From Candidatus Gastranaerophilales bacterium (lineage in GTDB: Bacteria; Cyanobacteriota; Vampirovibrionia; Gastranaerophilales; Gastranaerophilaceae): a stretch of DNA of 64,000 nt. Under the pieces are notes generated by a model, which was given only the letters and a program-made list of their open reading frames with translations, ran no database searches and had not been told where the DNA came from. The DNA lies in the NCBI GenBank assembly GCA_944326615.1, contig CALVEO010000002.1:36245-100244 (forward strand), read 5' to 3'. Positions 1 to 8,114 of this stretch are shown here, in pieces. A program made the translations under genes and the position numbers. Numbering within the stretch: position 1 is the stretch's first letter; each line of letters opens with the position of its first letter.

Positions 1-286
1 AAACTATTTTGAACAAATTCGGGATTACAATTTTAAAGAAAATTATAATGATAATCTTATGATTATAAAAATCAATTCTCATTATAATGATATTGATTTT
101 AGTGAGATAAATATAGAAATATTACGATATATCAAACAGACATCTTTAGAAAGTATAAAAACATATTTCCAAAATAATCCAAATGAACGAAATAAATTTA
201 TAGAAAAATCTATTGAACAACTTAAAAATATAACTGACAAGAAAAAATATAAAGAAATAATGGATATAATAAAAAAACTAATCTAA
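1..286 (+). CDS. C-terminal part of a hypothetical protein (5' end outside window)
   Basis: The frame that ends with TAA at 284-286 is open back to base 2, so this is the tail of a longer gene cut by the window edge. The ATG at 59 is internal to that frame. The visible 94 residues are rich in Lys, Ile and Asn, look helical, and end in a Lys-rich segment. I recognise no domain. It sits in the very AT-rich accessory block that ends at the serine recombinase, so it probably belongs to the same integrated element. Confidence 0.5.
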   Translation, partial: NYFEQIRDYNFKENYNDNLMIIKINSHYNDIDFSEINIEILRYIKQTSLESIKTYFQNNPNERNKFIEKSIEQLKNITDKKKYKEIMDIIKKLI

Positions 287-371
287 AATCATTATGAATG
301 ACCTAAACCTTTCTAAACATTAGTCTTTTCTTAAATATATTTTTGTTATAATTAAGAAAAGGGATATATGT

Positions 372-686
372 ATGAAAGAAAAATTTGTTAATTTAATATC
401 TATCATAAAAAAGAATAAAAAAGAGTTTTTAGAATTATTTATATTTGATTTTTTATCTATTATAATAGCTACGATTTTTTATATAATTACAATTAACTTT
501 ATTTATTTTTTGATAAATAAATTACAAATAAATTTAAATCTTTCTTTTAATTTAAAACCTATATTATTTTGGTTTGCTATAACTTGGTGTTTTTGTGCGA
601 CTTTAGTAACAATCATACTTCATTTTATAACATTATATACAATAAATAAAAATGGTAGGAGTATGCTAATAAAAGACGATGAATAA
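372..686 (+). CDS. small two-helix membrane protein, unknown function
   Basis: This 104-residue protein has two long hydrophobic segments, about residues 22-50 and 64-92, with short charged ends, so it is an integral membrane protein of hairpin topology. GGGATAT lies just upstream of the ATG. Its last 8 bases overlap the start of the 846-residue membrane protein downstream (ATG at 679), so the two are probably translationally coupled and may form one complex. I recognise no family. Composition is extremely AT-rich like the rest of 1-8,000, which fits horizontally acquired DNA. Confidence 0.6.
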   Translation: MKEKFVNLISIIKKNKKEFLELFIFDFLSIIIATIFYIITINFIYFLINKLQINLNLSFNLKPILFWFAITWCFCATLVTIILHFITLYTINKNGRSMLIKDDE

Positions 687-3219
687 TCTTGAAATAAATA
701 TAAATTCTTTGTGTTGTAAAATTCTTATCAACTTAGTTTATTTGTTCTTAGGAACTATTATAACTATTAGTATAGTCGGGATAATGTATTATTTGCATTT
801 ATTTAATTGCTTTACAATTTATACCATTCTTATCACAATTCCTATTGTTATATTAATTGAAATATATAGGCAAAATACATCTTTTAATAGTTTAATTATC
901 AACAATATTTATAAATTTTTGTATAACTTAAATAAAGAACCGTTCAGAATAACAAAATTTATTGACAAAATACTTGATGTTGGCATGTCATTTTTATTTA
1001 TATATTATATTTATGCATATTGGAATATTCCAACAGCTTTAAATAATAATAAACATCCCGTATTTGAAACTATCGGAATTGTTATTACAGTATCATCTAT
1101 TGTTTTAACTATTTTATTTGCTACACTACAACACTTTGAAAACAAATATTCTGATTTTAAGTCTATATTTCAGCAATGGAAAAATACAAATATTTTCTTA
1201 TTCATAATATTAGCTGTTTATACAACATCATCATTTATTTTTTACTATAAAGGCTCAAATAATTTTATTGATTTATTAGTCCTAATAGCATCAATTTATC
1301 TTGTTTTAAAATTAATAACAATTGCAATTAATATATCTTTCATGATGAATTTTGACGTTCTTCTTAAACTATATGAAATTTATACTATTAATTTTATTAA
1401 AAGTTGGAAGATTTCTTCCGATAAAACTCTTATAAGTGATATAAGCAAAAAAGGGATAAAATATTTTATTAAATATAAACTCTGGGGTATTAATAGAAAA
1501 AAATACTATACAATTTCAGAAACAACAATAGAAGATTTAAAAAAGCAAGTAGAACCAATTTTTAGACAAGCTGAAAATTTCTTAAGAGCAAATAATTTAA
1601 ATAATTTTTTAACTTGTAAAAATGCTCTTATTAATATTGCAAGAACCTATAATAAATTATATAAAAATAATTTGGAAACAAAATTTTGCCAGTTTCTTGC
1701 ATATAAAATTAAAGATTTATTTATTTTATCTGTAACGCTAAAATACCAATCATTTCCAGAACATATTGTTGATTTAAATGAGAAAATCGGTATTTGTGCG
1801 ATAAATGAAAAAACTGATGAAAATAGCTTTCATACAATACAAAGTATTGGATTTTTAGCTTTTCAAAAAAATGCACAAGAATTTGTTATAATTTCAATAA
1901 ATTTAGAAAACACTTCTGCTCCTTGTGATGCGATTATTTCTTTACGAAAGTTTATTCATAAACTTATATTTAATCATTCGATAAATGAAGCAACCGGAGT
2001 AGTAGAGGATTTAAGTGCATTAGCTGAAATTATTTGGAGATTGAACAATACAAAAAAAGTAACAAACAATGCTTGGTGTATCAATCTTATAAGCCTTATA
2101 ATTACCGATTTAATTAATATTTTTTATAATATTGCTATGTACAATTTGACAGAAAAAATGTCTATAGATACAGATTATATTGAAAACAAAGTTAAAGAAG
2201 CTTTTGTAAAAACTTTTGAATTACTAATAACATATAATACATATCCAAGTGATTTTTCTAGTTTTTTTAATAATATTGGTAGAGATTTGAATTTGAAATC
2301 TGTTACAGATATATTAAACAATTCTCCATATATAAAGACCCCTTATAAAAATGCTATAATTAACGGTTCTTCATTATTTACGCATTATGTAAATGCCTTA
2401 GATCAAGTTTATAATGCTATATTAGTTTATGATTTTGACAATAATGTGTATTTCGAACGAAGTTTTAATTGCATAGCTAATTTTCTTGATTTGTTTGAAA
2501 GTTCAGCAAAAACACTATTTGATAGTAATAATACTATTAGTATAAATAGAATTTCAGAAGCTTTAAATAATATCCAAAAATGCATATTTTTATTTATTAG
2601 AAGAATAAATGCTACTAATTATCAAAAAGAATTACTATTAGATGCATCTAGTATATTATTAGAAAAACTCTACTCTATTTTCTTAAATATTTTAGAAAAA
2701 TATACTAACTCAGAAACATTTCCTAGTTTATATATAGAAGATTTTGTACATTTTGTAAATTTAGCTGTACAAGCTTATAATAATGCAGATATGAGAAATA
2801 AGGAAATAATTAAAAATTTAATTCAAAATATAATTATTTATTTTGAAAAGTTAAAGAATAAAAAGATTTTATATCAAGGAATTAATTTGATAAACCTACT
2901 TTTATCTAAAAATGATAAACACTCTGAAATATTTACTCTACTATGCAATTTAATAATTCAATATAAACCACAAGATAAACCTCAACAAAGTTTTTATTTT
3001 GATCAGTTAGAAGAAAATGATCTTCCACATTTTGCAAGACATTGGATTGATCATAATGATATTTACGAATACTCTAATATTTTATCAGAGTTTCAAAAAA
3101 AAATTAATCTAAAATCCCGCTCAAAACTTTATAAGCCAGTTTTATTTCCTCATCTGTTGCTTTGTTTAGCATTGTTTGGATGTCTTGCAGGAGTTCTTTT
3201 GTATCTTTCTGATGATTAA
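679..3219 (+). CDS. large membrane protein with long helical cytoplasmic region, unknown
   Basis: The 846-residue product has about six predicted membrane helices in the first 220 residues (near 14-39, 43-63, 96-114, 128-150, 170-190 and 195-218). About 600 mostly helical, hydrophilic residues without recognisable motifs follow. A last hydrophobic stretch (about 822-842) lies entirely in DNA that also encodes the XRE regulator on the other strand, so it may not be native. A run of nine A at 3095-3103 precedes it; one extra A would end the protein at TAA beside the regulator's own stop. The 104-residue membrane gene upstream overlaps it by 8 bases. Function is unknown; a two-component membrane system of a mobile element is possible but unproven. 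Confidence 0.6.
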   Translation: MNNLEININSLCCKILINLVYLFLGTIITISIVGIMYYLHLFNCFTIYTILITIPIVILIEIYRQNTSFNSLIINNIYKFLYNLNKEPFRITKFIDKILDVGMSFLFIYYIYAYWNIPTALNNNKHPVFETIGIVITVSSIVLTILFATLQHFENKYSDFKSIFQQWKNTNIFLFIILAVYTTSSFIFYYKGSNNFIDLLVLIASIYLVLKLITIAINISFMMNFDVLLKLYEIYTINFIKSWKISSDKTLISDISKKGIKYFIKYKLWGINRKKYYTISETTIEDLKKQVEPIFRQAENFLRANNLNNFLTCKNALINIARTYNKLYKNNLETKFCQFLAYKIKDLFILSVTLKYQSFPEHIVDLNEKIGICAINEKTDENSFHTIQSIGFLAFQKNAQEFVIISINLENTSAPCDAIISLRKFIHKLIFNHSINEATGVVEDLSALAEIIWRLNNTKKVTNNAWCINLISLIITDLINIFYNIAMYNLTEKMSIDTDYIENKVKEAFVKTFELLITYNTYPSDFSSFFNNIGRDLNLKSVTDILNNSPYIKTPYKNAIINGSSLFTHYVNALDQVYNAILVYDFDNNVYFERSFNCIANFLDLFESSAKTLFDSNNTISINRISEALNNIQKCIFLFIRRINATNYQKELLLDASSILLEKLYSIFLNILEKYTNSETFPSLYIEDFVHFVNLAVQAYNNADMRNKEIIKNLIQNIIIYFEKLKNKKILYQGINLINLLLSKNDKHSEIFTLLCNLIIQYKPQDKPQQSFYFDQLEENDLPHFARHWIDHNDIYEYSNILSEFQKKINLKSRSKLYKPVLFPHLLLCLALFGCLAGVLLYLSDD

Positions 3220-3424
3220 ACATATATAGTTTATAAGGTTCAACTTTTAAGGCTTTTGCAATTCTTTCAAGGTTTTCATCTGTAGGATGGAAATGACCGC
3301 TTTCAATTTTACTTATGCTAGATGCTCCTATATCAGTTAATTCTGACAACTCTTCTTGAGTTAATTTCTTTGCAATTCTTATTTCTCTAATTCTTTTTCC
3401 TAAAAGCTTTTTTAATTCAGACAT
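3104..3424 (-). CDS. XRE/Cro-CI family HTH transcriptional regulator
   Basis: This 106-residue protein has a complete helix-turn-helix of the HTH_3 type at about residues 5-62, with the usual 'LTQEELSELTDIGASSISK' pattern. A short helical C-terminal tail probably mediates dimerisation. A Shine-Dalgarno-like GAGGTG precedes the ATG. It is transcribed divergently from the gene at 3584, and the 160-bp gap between them contains two inverted repeats, so it probably represses itself and/or that gene. Its 3' end overlaps the convergent 846-residue gene by 116 bp. It is typical of a regulator carried by an integrative element. Confidence 0.85.
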   Translation of the reverse strand: MSELKKLLGKRIREIRIAKKLTQEELSELTDIGASSISKIESGHFHPTDENLERIAKALKVEPYKLYMFNHQKDTKELLQDIQTMLNKATDEEIKLAYKVLSGILD

Positions 3425-3510
3425 TTTTCACCTCACAATATATTCTTTATGAAATATTTGTAAAAATGAATTAATCTTAGCCACAAAATAAGTTGAATTT
3501 CTTTTATCTT

Positions 3511-3530
3511 TATGCAAGTATATATGCATA
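3511..3530. promoter_or_regulatory. inverted repeat, candidate operator
   Basis: TATGCA and TGCATA flank an 8-base spacer in the divergent promoter region between the XRE regulator and the gene at 3584. The TGCA core is shared with the palindrome at 3555-3570, which suggests one protein could bind both sites. Confidence 0.4.
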
Positions 3531-3554
3531 TTACAAAATAAAATTAGTCAAAAA

Positions 3555-3570
3555 TTGCATTTAAATGCAA
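3555..3570. promoter_or_regulatory. 16-bp perfect palindrome, candidate XRE operator
   Basis: TTGCATTTAAATGCAA is a perfect palindrome 13 bases before the ATG at 3584 and immediately before the ribosome-binding site. A dimeric repressor bound here would block transcription or early elongation of the downstream gene. The nearby XRE protein is the obvious candidate; this is inference. Confidence 0.5.
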
Positions 3571-3583
3571 GAAAGGTAAAAAT

Positions 3584-4318
3584 ATGAAAAACTTAAAAAT
3601 TATATTTACACAAATTAAAGATTTTATAGTTAGTAAGTGGAAAATTATAACTTATATTATTTGTTCATTTATTATTTTATCATTTGTTGTTTTAGCATTT
3701 AAGCTACTAACAAATCCTATGAATATCAAAGTAACACGAAAAAATTATGACAATGTAATTGAAAGAATAAGAAAAAACAGTTCAAAAGATGATTATCAGA
3801 AAGTTCAAGCTGTAATTGCAATGGCAGAATTAGTATCACTTGGTGATAATGAAGATAAAATAGATTACCTCGAAGGAAAAAGTTTTAATCAGATGATTAA
3901 AAAAATACAAAAAAATTTAGAAGAAGAAAACAAGGAAGCCGAACAACAAAAAATTATTAGTGCAGAAAAACAAAAAATAAGGGATGAATATTTAAAATTT
4001 GATAATTATACATGGGAAGTTAAAACTTCCAATTATCAAAGTAATTTAATTATAACTGCTGAAATAGAAAATCTTAAAGATATAGATATAGAAGCTTTTG
4101 AGGGAATTATCAGTATAAGCGATAAATTGGATAATAATCTTGGAGATTTTAAAATTAAAAATACAAAAATTATTCCTAAAAAAGCTAAAGCGGATATAGA
4201 TATGACATTTTATGAAGATGAATATTATTCTGAAATAAAGGATATAAGCAGACAAAGCGGAGATTTGTATTTCTCCTTTACTCCTACAAAATTAATAGTT
4301 GATGGAAATGAAATATAG
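3584..4318 (+). CDS. single-pass membrane-anchored protein, unknown
   Basis: The 244-residue protein has one N-terminal membrane helix (about residues 19-43) preceded by Lys residues. A Glu/Lys/Gln-rich helical region follows (about 100-145), then a beta-rich C-terminal domain of about 95 residues. The C-terminal part has the look of small extracytoplasmic beta domains, but I cannot name a family. AAAGG precedes the ATG. The gene is 15 bp upstream of the DUF4429-like gene and probably co-transcribed with it, downstream of two candidate operators. Confidence 0.6.
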   Translation: MKNLKIIFTQIKDFIVSKWKIITYIICSFIILSFVVLAFKLLTNPMNIKVTRKNYDNVIERIRKNSSKDDYQKVQAVIAMAELVSLGDNEDKIDYLEGKSFNQMIKKIQKNLEEENKEAEQQKIISAEKQKIRDEYLKFDNYTWEVKTSNYQSNLIITAEIENLKDIDIEAFEGIISISDKLDNNLGDFKIKNTKIIPKKAKADIDMTFYEDEYYSEIKDISRQSGDLYFSFTPTKLIVDGNEI

Positions 4319-4333
4319 AAAGGAATAAATAAT

Positions 4334-4669
4334 ATGGTTAAAGAAATGATTATAACTGCAAATGGTATAAATGGGCAAATGTTATTATATTCAAATAGAA
4401 TTGAAATAAAACGCAAAGGGGCTCTTAGTTTTATCACTCATGGGATGGATGGTACAAAAATAATATTTCTTAAATCCATAGCAGGTTTGCAATATAAAGA
4501 AAGTGGTAAAGTTACAAGTGGTTATTTACAGATAATATTTCAAGGTAGCCAAGAAAGTAAGAATGGGTTGTTTGATGCTACAAAAGATGAAAATACTGTA
4601 ATGTTTGCAAAGCCAGATGAGGAAGAAAAATTTGCACAAATTAAAGATTATATAATTTCTAAAATTTAG
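4334..4669 (+). CDS. DUF4429/PH-like small domain protein
   Basis: This 111-residue all-beta protein fits the bacterial PH-like DUF4429 pattern. It has an 'ANGINGQMLLYSNRIEIKRKG' type start, a central Gly-rich strand followed by 'KIIFLKSIAGLQYKE', then 'SGYLQIIFQG' and a C-terminal helix. Members of this family are small cytoplasmic domains of unknown role, often on phages and plasmids. An AGAAAGGA motif precedes the ATG. It probably forms an operon with the upstream membrane protein. The family call rests on pattern recognition only. Confidence 0.65.
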   Translation: MVKEMIITANGINGQMLLYSNRIEIKRKGALSFITHGMDGTKIIFLKSIAGLQYKESGKVTSGYLQIIFQGSQESKNGLFDATKDENTVMFAKPDEEEKFAQIKDYIISKI

Positions 4670-4725
4670 TATAAAAAGCAGAAATTTATAAAAAATTATA
4701 TAATAGTCATAAGGAGAAAATACTT

Positions 4726-5259
4726 ATGGCTACAATAAAGCAAATCAAAGCAAATAGGAAGAATGCTATTAAAGGTGGTGTTAAAACAGAAGTTGGAAAA
4801 GCTATATCAAGTCAAAATGCAACAAAATATGGATTTTTTAGCAAGATAACAACGGAATTTGATAAATTAAATAATGAAGATTTTTGCAAATCTATTTATA
4901 ACTGTTTCATGCCGGCAAATGAGTATGAAAATCAAATGGTGGAAATCCTTTTATCTAATTTATTGACTTTTAGAAGAATATGTTTAGTTGAAAAAGAATA
5001 TCTGGAAACCAAAATACATCCAGATATAGAAATGGATTTTTCTACATGCTTGAAAAAAGGATATGAACCAGAAATAAAGCTTGATCTTATTGATGAACTA
5101 AATAAATTCCAGAAATATAAAACAAGTATTCAAAATAATCTTATTAAAATAGAACATGAATTAGAAAGACTTATGGCTAATAGAAATTCTGAATATAAAT
5201 ATATTCCAAATAGTATAGATATAAATGTTTCAAACTCTAATGGGTTCGTTTTGGAATAA
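4726..5259 (+). CDS. mobile-element protein with N-terminal 'KTEVGKAISSQNATKYG' motif
   Basis: The first 45 residues carry the pattern ANR-N-A followed by K-T-E-x-G-K and N-A-x-K-[YH]-G. I know this from many short proteins on phages and mobile elements, where the usual form is 'GPRTxEGKxxSxxNAxKHG'. The remaining 130 residues are helical and partly coiled coil, with no catalytic motif. Function is unknown in the family. An AAGGAG ribosome-binding site precedes the ATG. Its presence beside a recombinase supports a mobile origin for this block. Confidence 0.6.
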   Translation: MATIKQIKANRKNAIKGGVKTEVGKAISSQNATKYGFFSKITTEFDKLNNEDFCKSIYNCFMPANEYENQMVEILLSNLLTFRRICLVEKEYLETKIHPDIEMDFSTCLKKGYEPEIKLDLIDELNKFQKYKTSIQNNLIKIEHELERLMANRNSEYKYIPNSIDINVSNSNGFVLE

Positions 5260-5277
5260 AGGATTAATATTTCTTAA

Positions 5278-5297
5278 ATTATACTTGCATGTATAAT
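5278..5297. promoter_or_regulatory. 20-bp dyad, candidate operator 1 of MerR-like regulator
   Basis: ATTATAC-N6-GTATAAT is a perfect 7-bp dyad of 20 bp, the size class used by MerR-type proteins. It lies 40 bp before the start of the MerR-like gene, and the arms recur at 5316-5335. Confidence 0.5.
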
Positions 5298-5315
5298 TAG
5301 AATACATTATGATAA

Positions 5316-5335
5316 ATTATACATTGGGGTATAAA
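5316..5335. promoter_or_regulatory. 20-bp dyad, candidate operator 2 of MerR-like regulator
   Basis: ATTATAC-N6-GTATAAA repeats the arms and spacer length of the dyad at 5278-5297, 38 bp further on. It ends right at the start codon of the gene at 5337. Two equally built sites before one regulator gene suggest autoregulation. Confidence 0.5.
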
Positions 5336-5336
5336 A

Positions 5337-6284
5337 ATGAATAATATTGATTTAGAAAATTTTAATCCAAAATTTATAAATATAAAAGATTATAAAACTG
5401 CTGATGAATATAAAAACGCATTTTTTGTAGAAAATATTGTTAATACGTCAGAATACTACGAGTTAGCAATTTTAAATGCTTATTTTATTCATCCATTTTT
5501 ATCAATAAAAACAATATTTGAAGCGTCAAAACAATTATCAAACAATAATAAATCTGAAATCACTTATCGCAAAGTTAATGATTGGAATACAAAAGGTTTA
5601 TTTGAAGATAAAAGAGCTAGCAACATTCAATGGCGGAAATATTCGATTAGAACAGGTGTTCAATTACTTCTTATAAATGATTTAAAAAAGTTTGGTTATT
5701 CAAACGAACAAATTAAACTAATTGTAAAACAAGTAATTGATAACAGTGCTGATGTTCTTGTAAAAAATCAGACATTCAATTACAGATATTTTGATTTTTA
5801 TGCATCTACTTTTTATAAAAGAGGTATAAATTTCTTTATAATGATAGATGATAATTGCAATGCATTCTATTTAACCGAAAAAGATTTAGCTTTAAATATT
5901 GCAAATGGATTAAAACAATTTAAACCATTTTTAGTCTTACCTTTTTCAAAATATTTAAGTGTTTTTGCGGAATATATTTTCCATTCAGATAACGAAAAAG
6001 CCATTACAGATGAATTATCATTGAAAGAAGATTTGCCAAATTCTAAAGAACAAAAAATTATTAAAACTATAAGAGATAATGAAATAAAACATATAAAAAT
6101 AGAAAAGAAATCTAACAGCAAATCATTATTACTCAGAACAACTCAAATAAAAAATAATACAGATATTACCAATGAAGAATTGGAAAATCTTGTAAAACAA
6201 GATAAATATATTAAAACAACTATTGGGAAAGGTACTGGGCAATACTACAATATTTCAATAGAAAAAACCGAAAAGCTAGATTAG
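5337..6284 (+). CDS. MerR-like DNA-binding protein with unknown C-terminal region
   Basis: Residues about 55-140 match the MerR-like winged helix: an initial helix, 'YRKVNDWNTKGLFEDKR', an aromatic-Arg segment 'WRKYS', and a hydrophobic helix ending in 'FGYSNEQIKLIVKQV'. The following 150 residues form a possible sensor or dimerisation region. The last 60 residues contain 'NEELENLVKQDKYIKTTIGKG', which may be a second small DNA-contacting unit. Two matching dyads lie directly upstream. The gene lies between mobile-element genes and the recombinase, so it may control the element. Confidence 0.6.
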   Translation: MNNIDLENFNPKFINIKDYKTADEYKNAFFVENIVNTSEYYELAILNAYFIHPFLSIKTIFEASKQLSNNNKSEITYRKVNDWNTKGLFEDKRASNIQWRKYSIRTGVQLLLINDLKKFGYSNEQIKLIVKQVIDNSADVLVKNQTFNYRYFDFYASTFYKRGINFFIMIDDNCNAFYLTEKDLALNIANGLKQFKPFLVLPFSKYLSVFAEYIFHSDNEKAITDELSLKEDLPNSKEQKIIKTIRDNEIKHIKIEKKSNSKSLLLRTTQIKNNTDITNEELENLVKQDKYIKTTIGKGTGQYYNISIEKTEKLD

Positions 6285-6387
6285 TGACAATGAATAAATT
6301 GAGCTAATTTAACTATTTTAGTAAATTATATCTTTGAAGTGACAATGTAATACTTGAGCTTCAATACAAGCAGTAGGGAATAAGCAA

Positions 6388-6552
6388 ATGCTTAGTATTG
6401 AAGAATGCCGTAAAATTTTAGGGTTAAGCGAAGATGAATTGTCAAAAAAAGAATTAGAAGAAATTAGGGATACACTATATCAATTAAGTACAGTATTGAT
6501 AAATAATCAAAAAGAGGTAACTCAAAATGCCAAAAGCAGTAATTTATTGTAG
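6388..6552 (+). CDS. small protein overlapping the recombinase start
   Basis: This 54-codon frame starts at ATG 6388 after AGTAGGGAA and ends with TAG at 6550-6552, overlapping the recombinase start by 26 bases. It encodes an acidic helical peptide beginning 'MLSIEECRKILGLSEDEL' and continuing with two amphipathic helices. Similar short acidic proteins occur directly upstream of large serine recombinases, so a partner or regulatory role is plausible. No function is established. The overlap suggests translational coupling. Confidence 0.6.
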   Translation: MLSIEECRKILGLSEDELSKKELEEIRDTLYQLSTVLINNQKEVTQNAKSSNLL

Positions 6553-8068
6553 AGTATCAACAGAAGAACAAGCTAAACATGGTTATAGTTTAGCTCAACA
6601 GAAAAAAGAATGTATTGAATTTGCACTAAAACAGGGTTATGAGATTGATAAAGTTTTCATTGAAGAAGGTGAAAGTGCAAAAGATCTAAATCGAACTCAG
6701 TTAAAAGCTATGTTTGAATACTGTACACAAAAATACAAAGATGTTGATGCTCTTATTTTTTGGAAATGGGATAGATTATCAAGAGGTGAACAAAGCGATT
6801 ACTTAGAGTTAGGTAAATTTTTTGATAAGAATAATATTAGACCTTTATCTGTTACTGAAAATAATGAAGAAACAGCAGAAGCTGAACTATTAAGATGGAT
6901 AAATCAAGGTACATCAAGATATGAATGGCGGAAAATACAGGAACGCACAAAATTGGGAATGCGTGGAGCTGTTGAACAAGGGAGATGGGTTAATTTAGCT
7001 CCAGTCGGTTATAAAAATGATAAAGAAAAGTCATTAATCCCTTGTCCAGTTAATGCCAAATATATCAAAATGGCTTTTGAATTATTTGCTACAGGGTTAT
7101 ATTCTCAAACAGAGTTAATAGATAAACTGCGTATTGCCGGCATGGAAAAGCTAGATAAAAATAAAATAGGAAGAATATTAAGAAATAAGGTTTATATAGG
7201 ATTATTAACTTATGATTGGCTTGAAGAACCAAAACGAGGAATTTTCGAACCACTTATAGATGATGAAACTTTTTACAAAGTACAGGCTATTCTTGATGGA
7301 AAGAAGCCTATAATAAGTGGTTACAAACGCAATCGAGAGGACTTCCCTTTAAGAAGATATGTTAGGTGTCCTTATTGCAACTCTCCATTAACTGCAAGTT
7401 ATAGTAAAGGTAGAAAAGAAAAATACGCATATTATCATTGCCATAACAAAGATTGTAATATCAAATTCAGAGTTACAAAATCAAGAATAGAAAGTGATTT
7501 TATTGCTCATTTGGAACAAATTAAGCCTAAAAAAGAGTTATTACAACTCTTTAGAGCTATTTTAGGAGATACTTACGAAAAAAGTATTAAAGAACAGAAA
7601 ACAACCTTAAATAGATTAAATAAAGAGCTTGAAGAACTTATAGAGAATAAGAAAAAACTTACAAAACGATATTTAGAAGATAGAATTACAGAAAATGACT
7701 ATAAGCTTGTAAACGAGGACTATGACAACTCTATCAATTCTAAAAAAGCTGATATTGCAACTATTGAATTACCCGATGTTAATATTGAACAGTATTTGAA
7801 TAGTTGTACATTCGTATTAAATAACATTAAAGATTTATGGCTAAATGGGAGTTTAGATTTTAGACAAAGGCTTCAAAAGCTGATTTACCCCGAAGGCATT
7901 CAGTATAATCTTTCAGAATTTCGAACACATAAAAAATCAGTCATATTCGAGTTCTTAGACCGATTGACTGATAATAAGTTTAATATGGGGCGTCTGATGG
8001 GATTCGAACCCATGCATATCGGAACCACAATCCGAGGTCTTAACCGCTTGACGACAGACGCCATCTAA
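6527..8068 (+). CDS. large serine recombinase (integrase/resolvase family)
   Basis: The N-terminal resolvase domain (about 1-140) carries the catalytic serine, Ser11, in 'YCRVSTEEQ', and 'FWKWDRLSR' further on. The recombinase domain follows (about 150-260), then a zinc ribbon with CPYC and a second Cys pair CHNKDC (about 283-320), then a coiled coil (about 340-410). It would catalyse site-specific integration and excision. The last 25 or so residues are encoded by DNA that is tRNA-His on the other strand, so the native C-terminus may have differed before integration. It is the right-hand gene of the accessory block, next to the tRNA 3' end, as expected for an integrase beside its attachment site. 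Confidence 0.9.
   Translation: MPKAVIYCRVSTEEQAKHGYSLAQQKKECIEFALKQGYEIDKVFIEEGESAKDLNRTQLKAMFEYCTQKYKDVDALIFWKWDRLSRGEQSDYLELGKFFDKNNIRPLSVTENNEETAEAELLRWINQGTSRYEWRKIQERTKLGMRGAVEQGRWVNLAPVGYKNDKEKSLIPCPVNAKYIKMAFELFATGLYSQTELIDKLRIAGMEKLDKNKIGRILRNKVYIGLLTYDWLEEPKRGIFEPLIDDETFYKVQAILDGKKPIISGYKRNREDFPLRRYVRCPYCNSPLTASYSKGRKEKYAYYHCHNKDCNIKFRVTKSRIESDFIAHLEQIKPKKELLQLFRAILGDTYEKSIKEQKTTLNRLNKELEELIENKKKLTKRYLEDRITENDYKLVNEDYDNSINSKKADIATIELPDVNIEQYLNSCTFVLNNIKDLWLNGSLDFRQRLQKLIYPEGIQYNLSEFRTHKKSVIFEFLDRLTDNKFNMGRLMGFEPMHIGTTIRGLNRLTTDAI
7989..8062 (-). tRNA. tRNA-His (GTG)
   Basis: On the minus strand the sequence folds as a cloverleaf with an 8-bp acceptor (GGCGTCTG/CAGACGCC, which includes the G-1:C73 pair typical of tRNA-His). 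The anticodon loop contains GTG, and the T arm is ATGGG/CCCAT around TTCGAAT. No CCA is encoded. Its 3' half is overlapped by the end of the recombinase gene. Confidence 0.93.
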
Positions 8069-8114
8069 AGCTCAAATTAATAATATCATAAAAAAAAAAT
8101 TTGTCTAGAACTTT

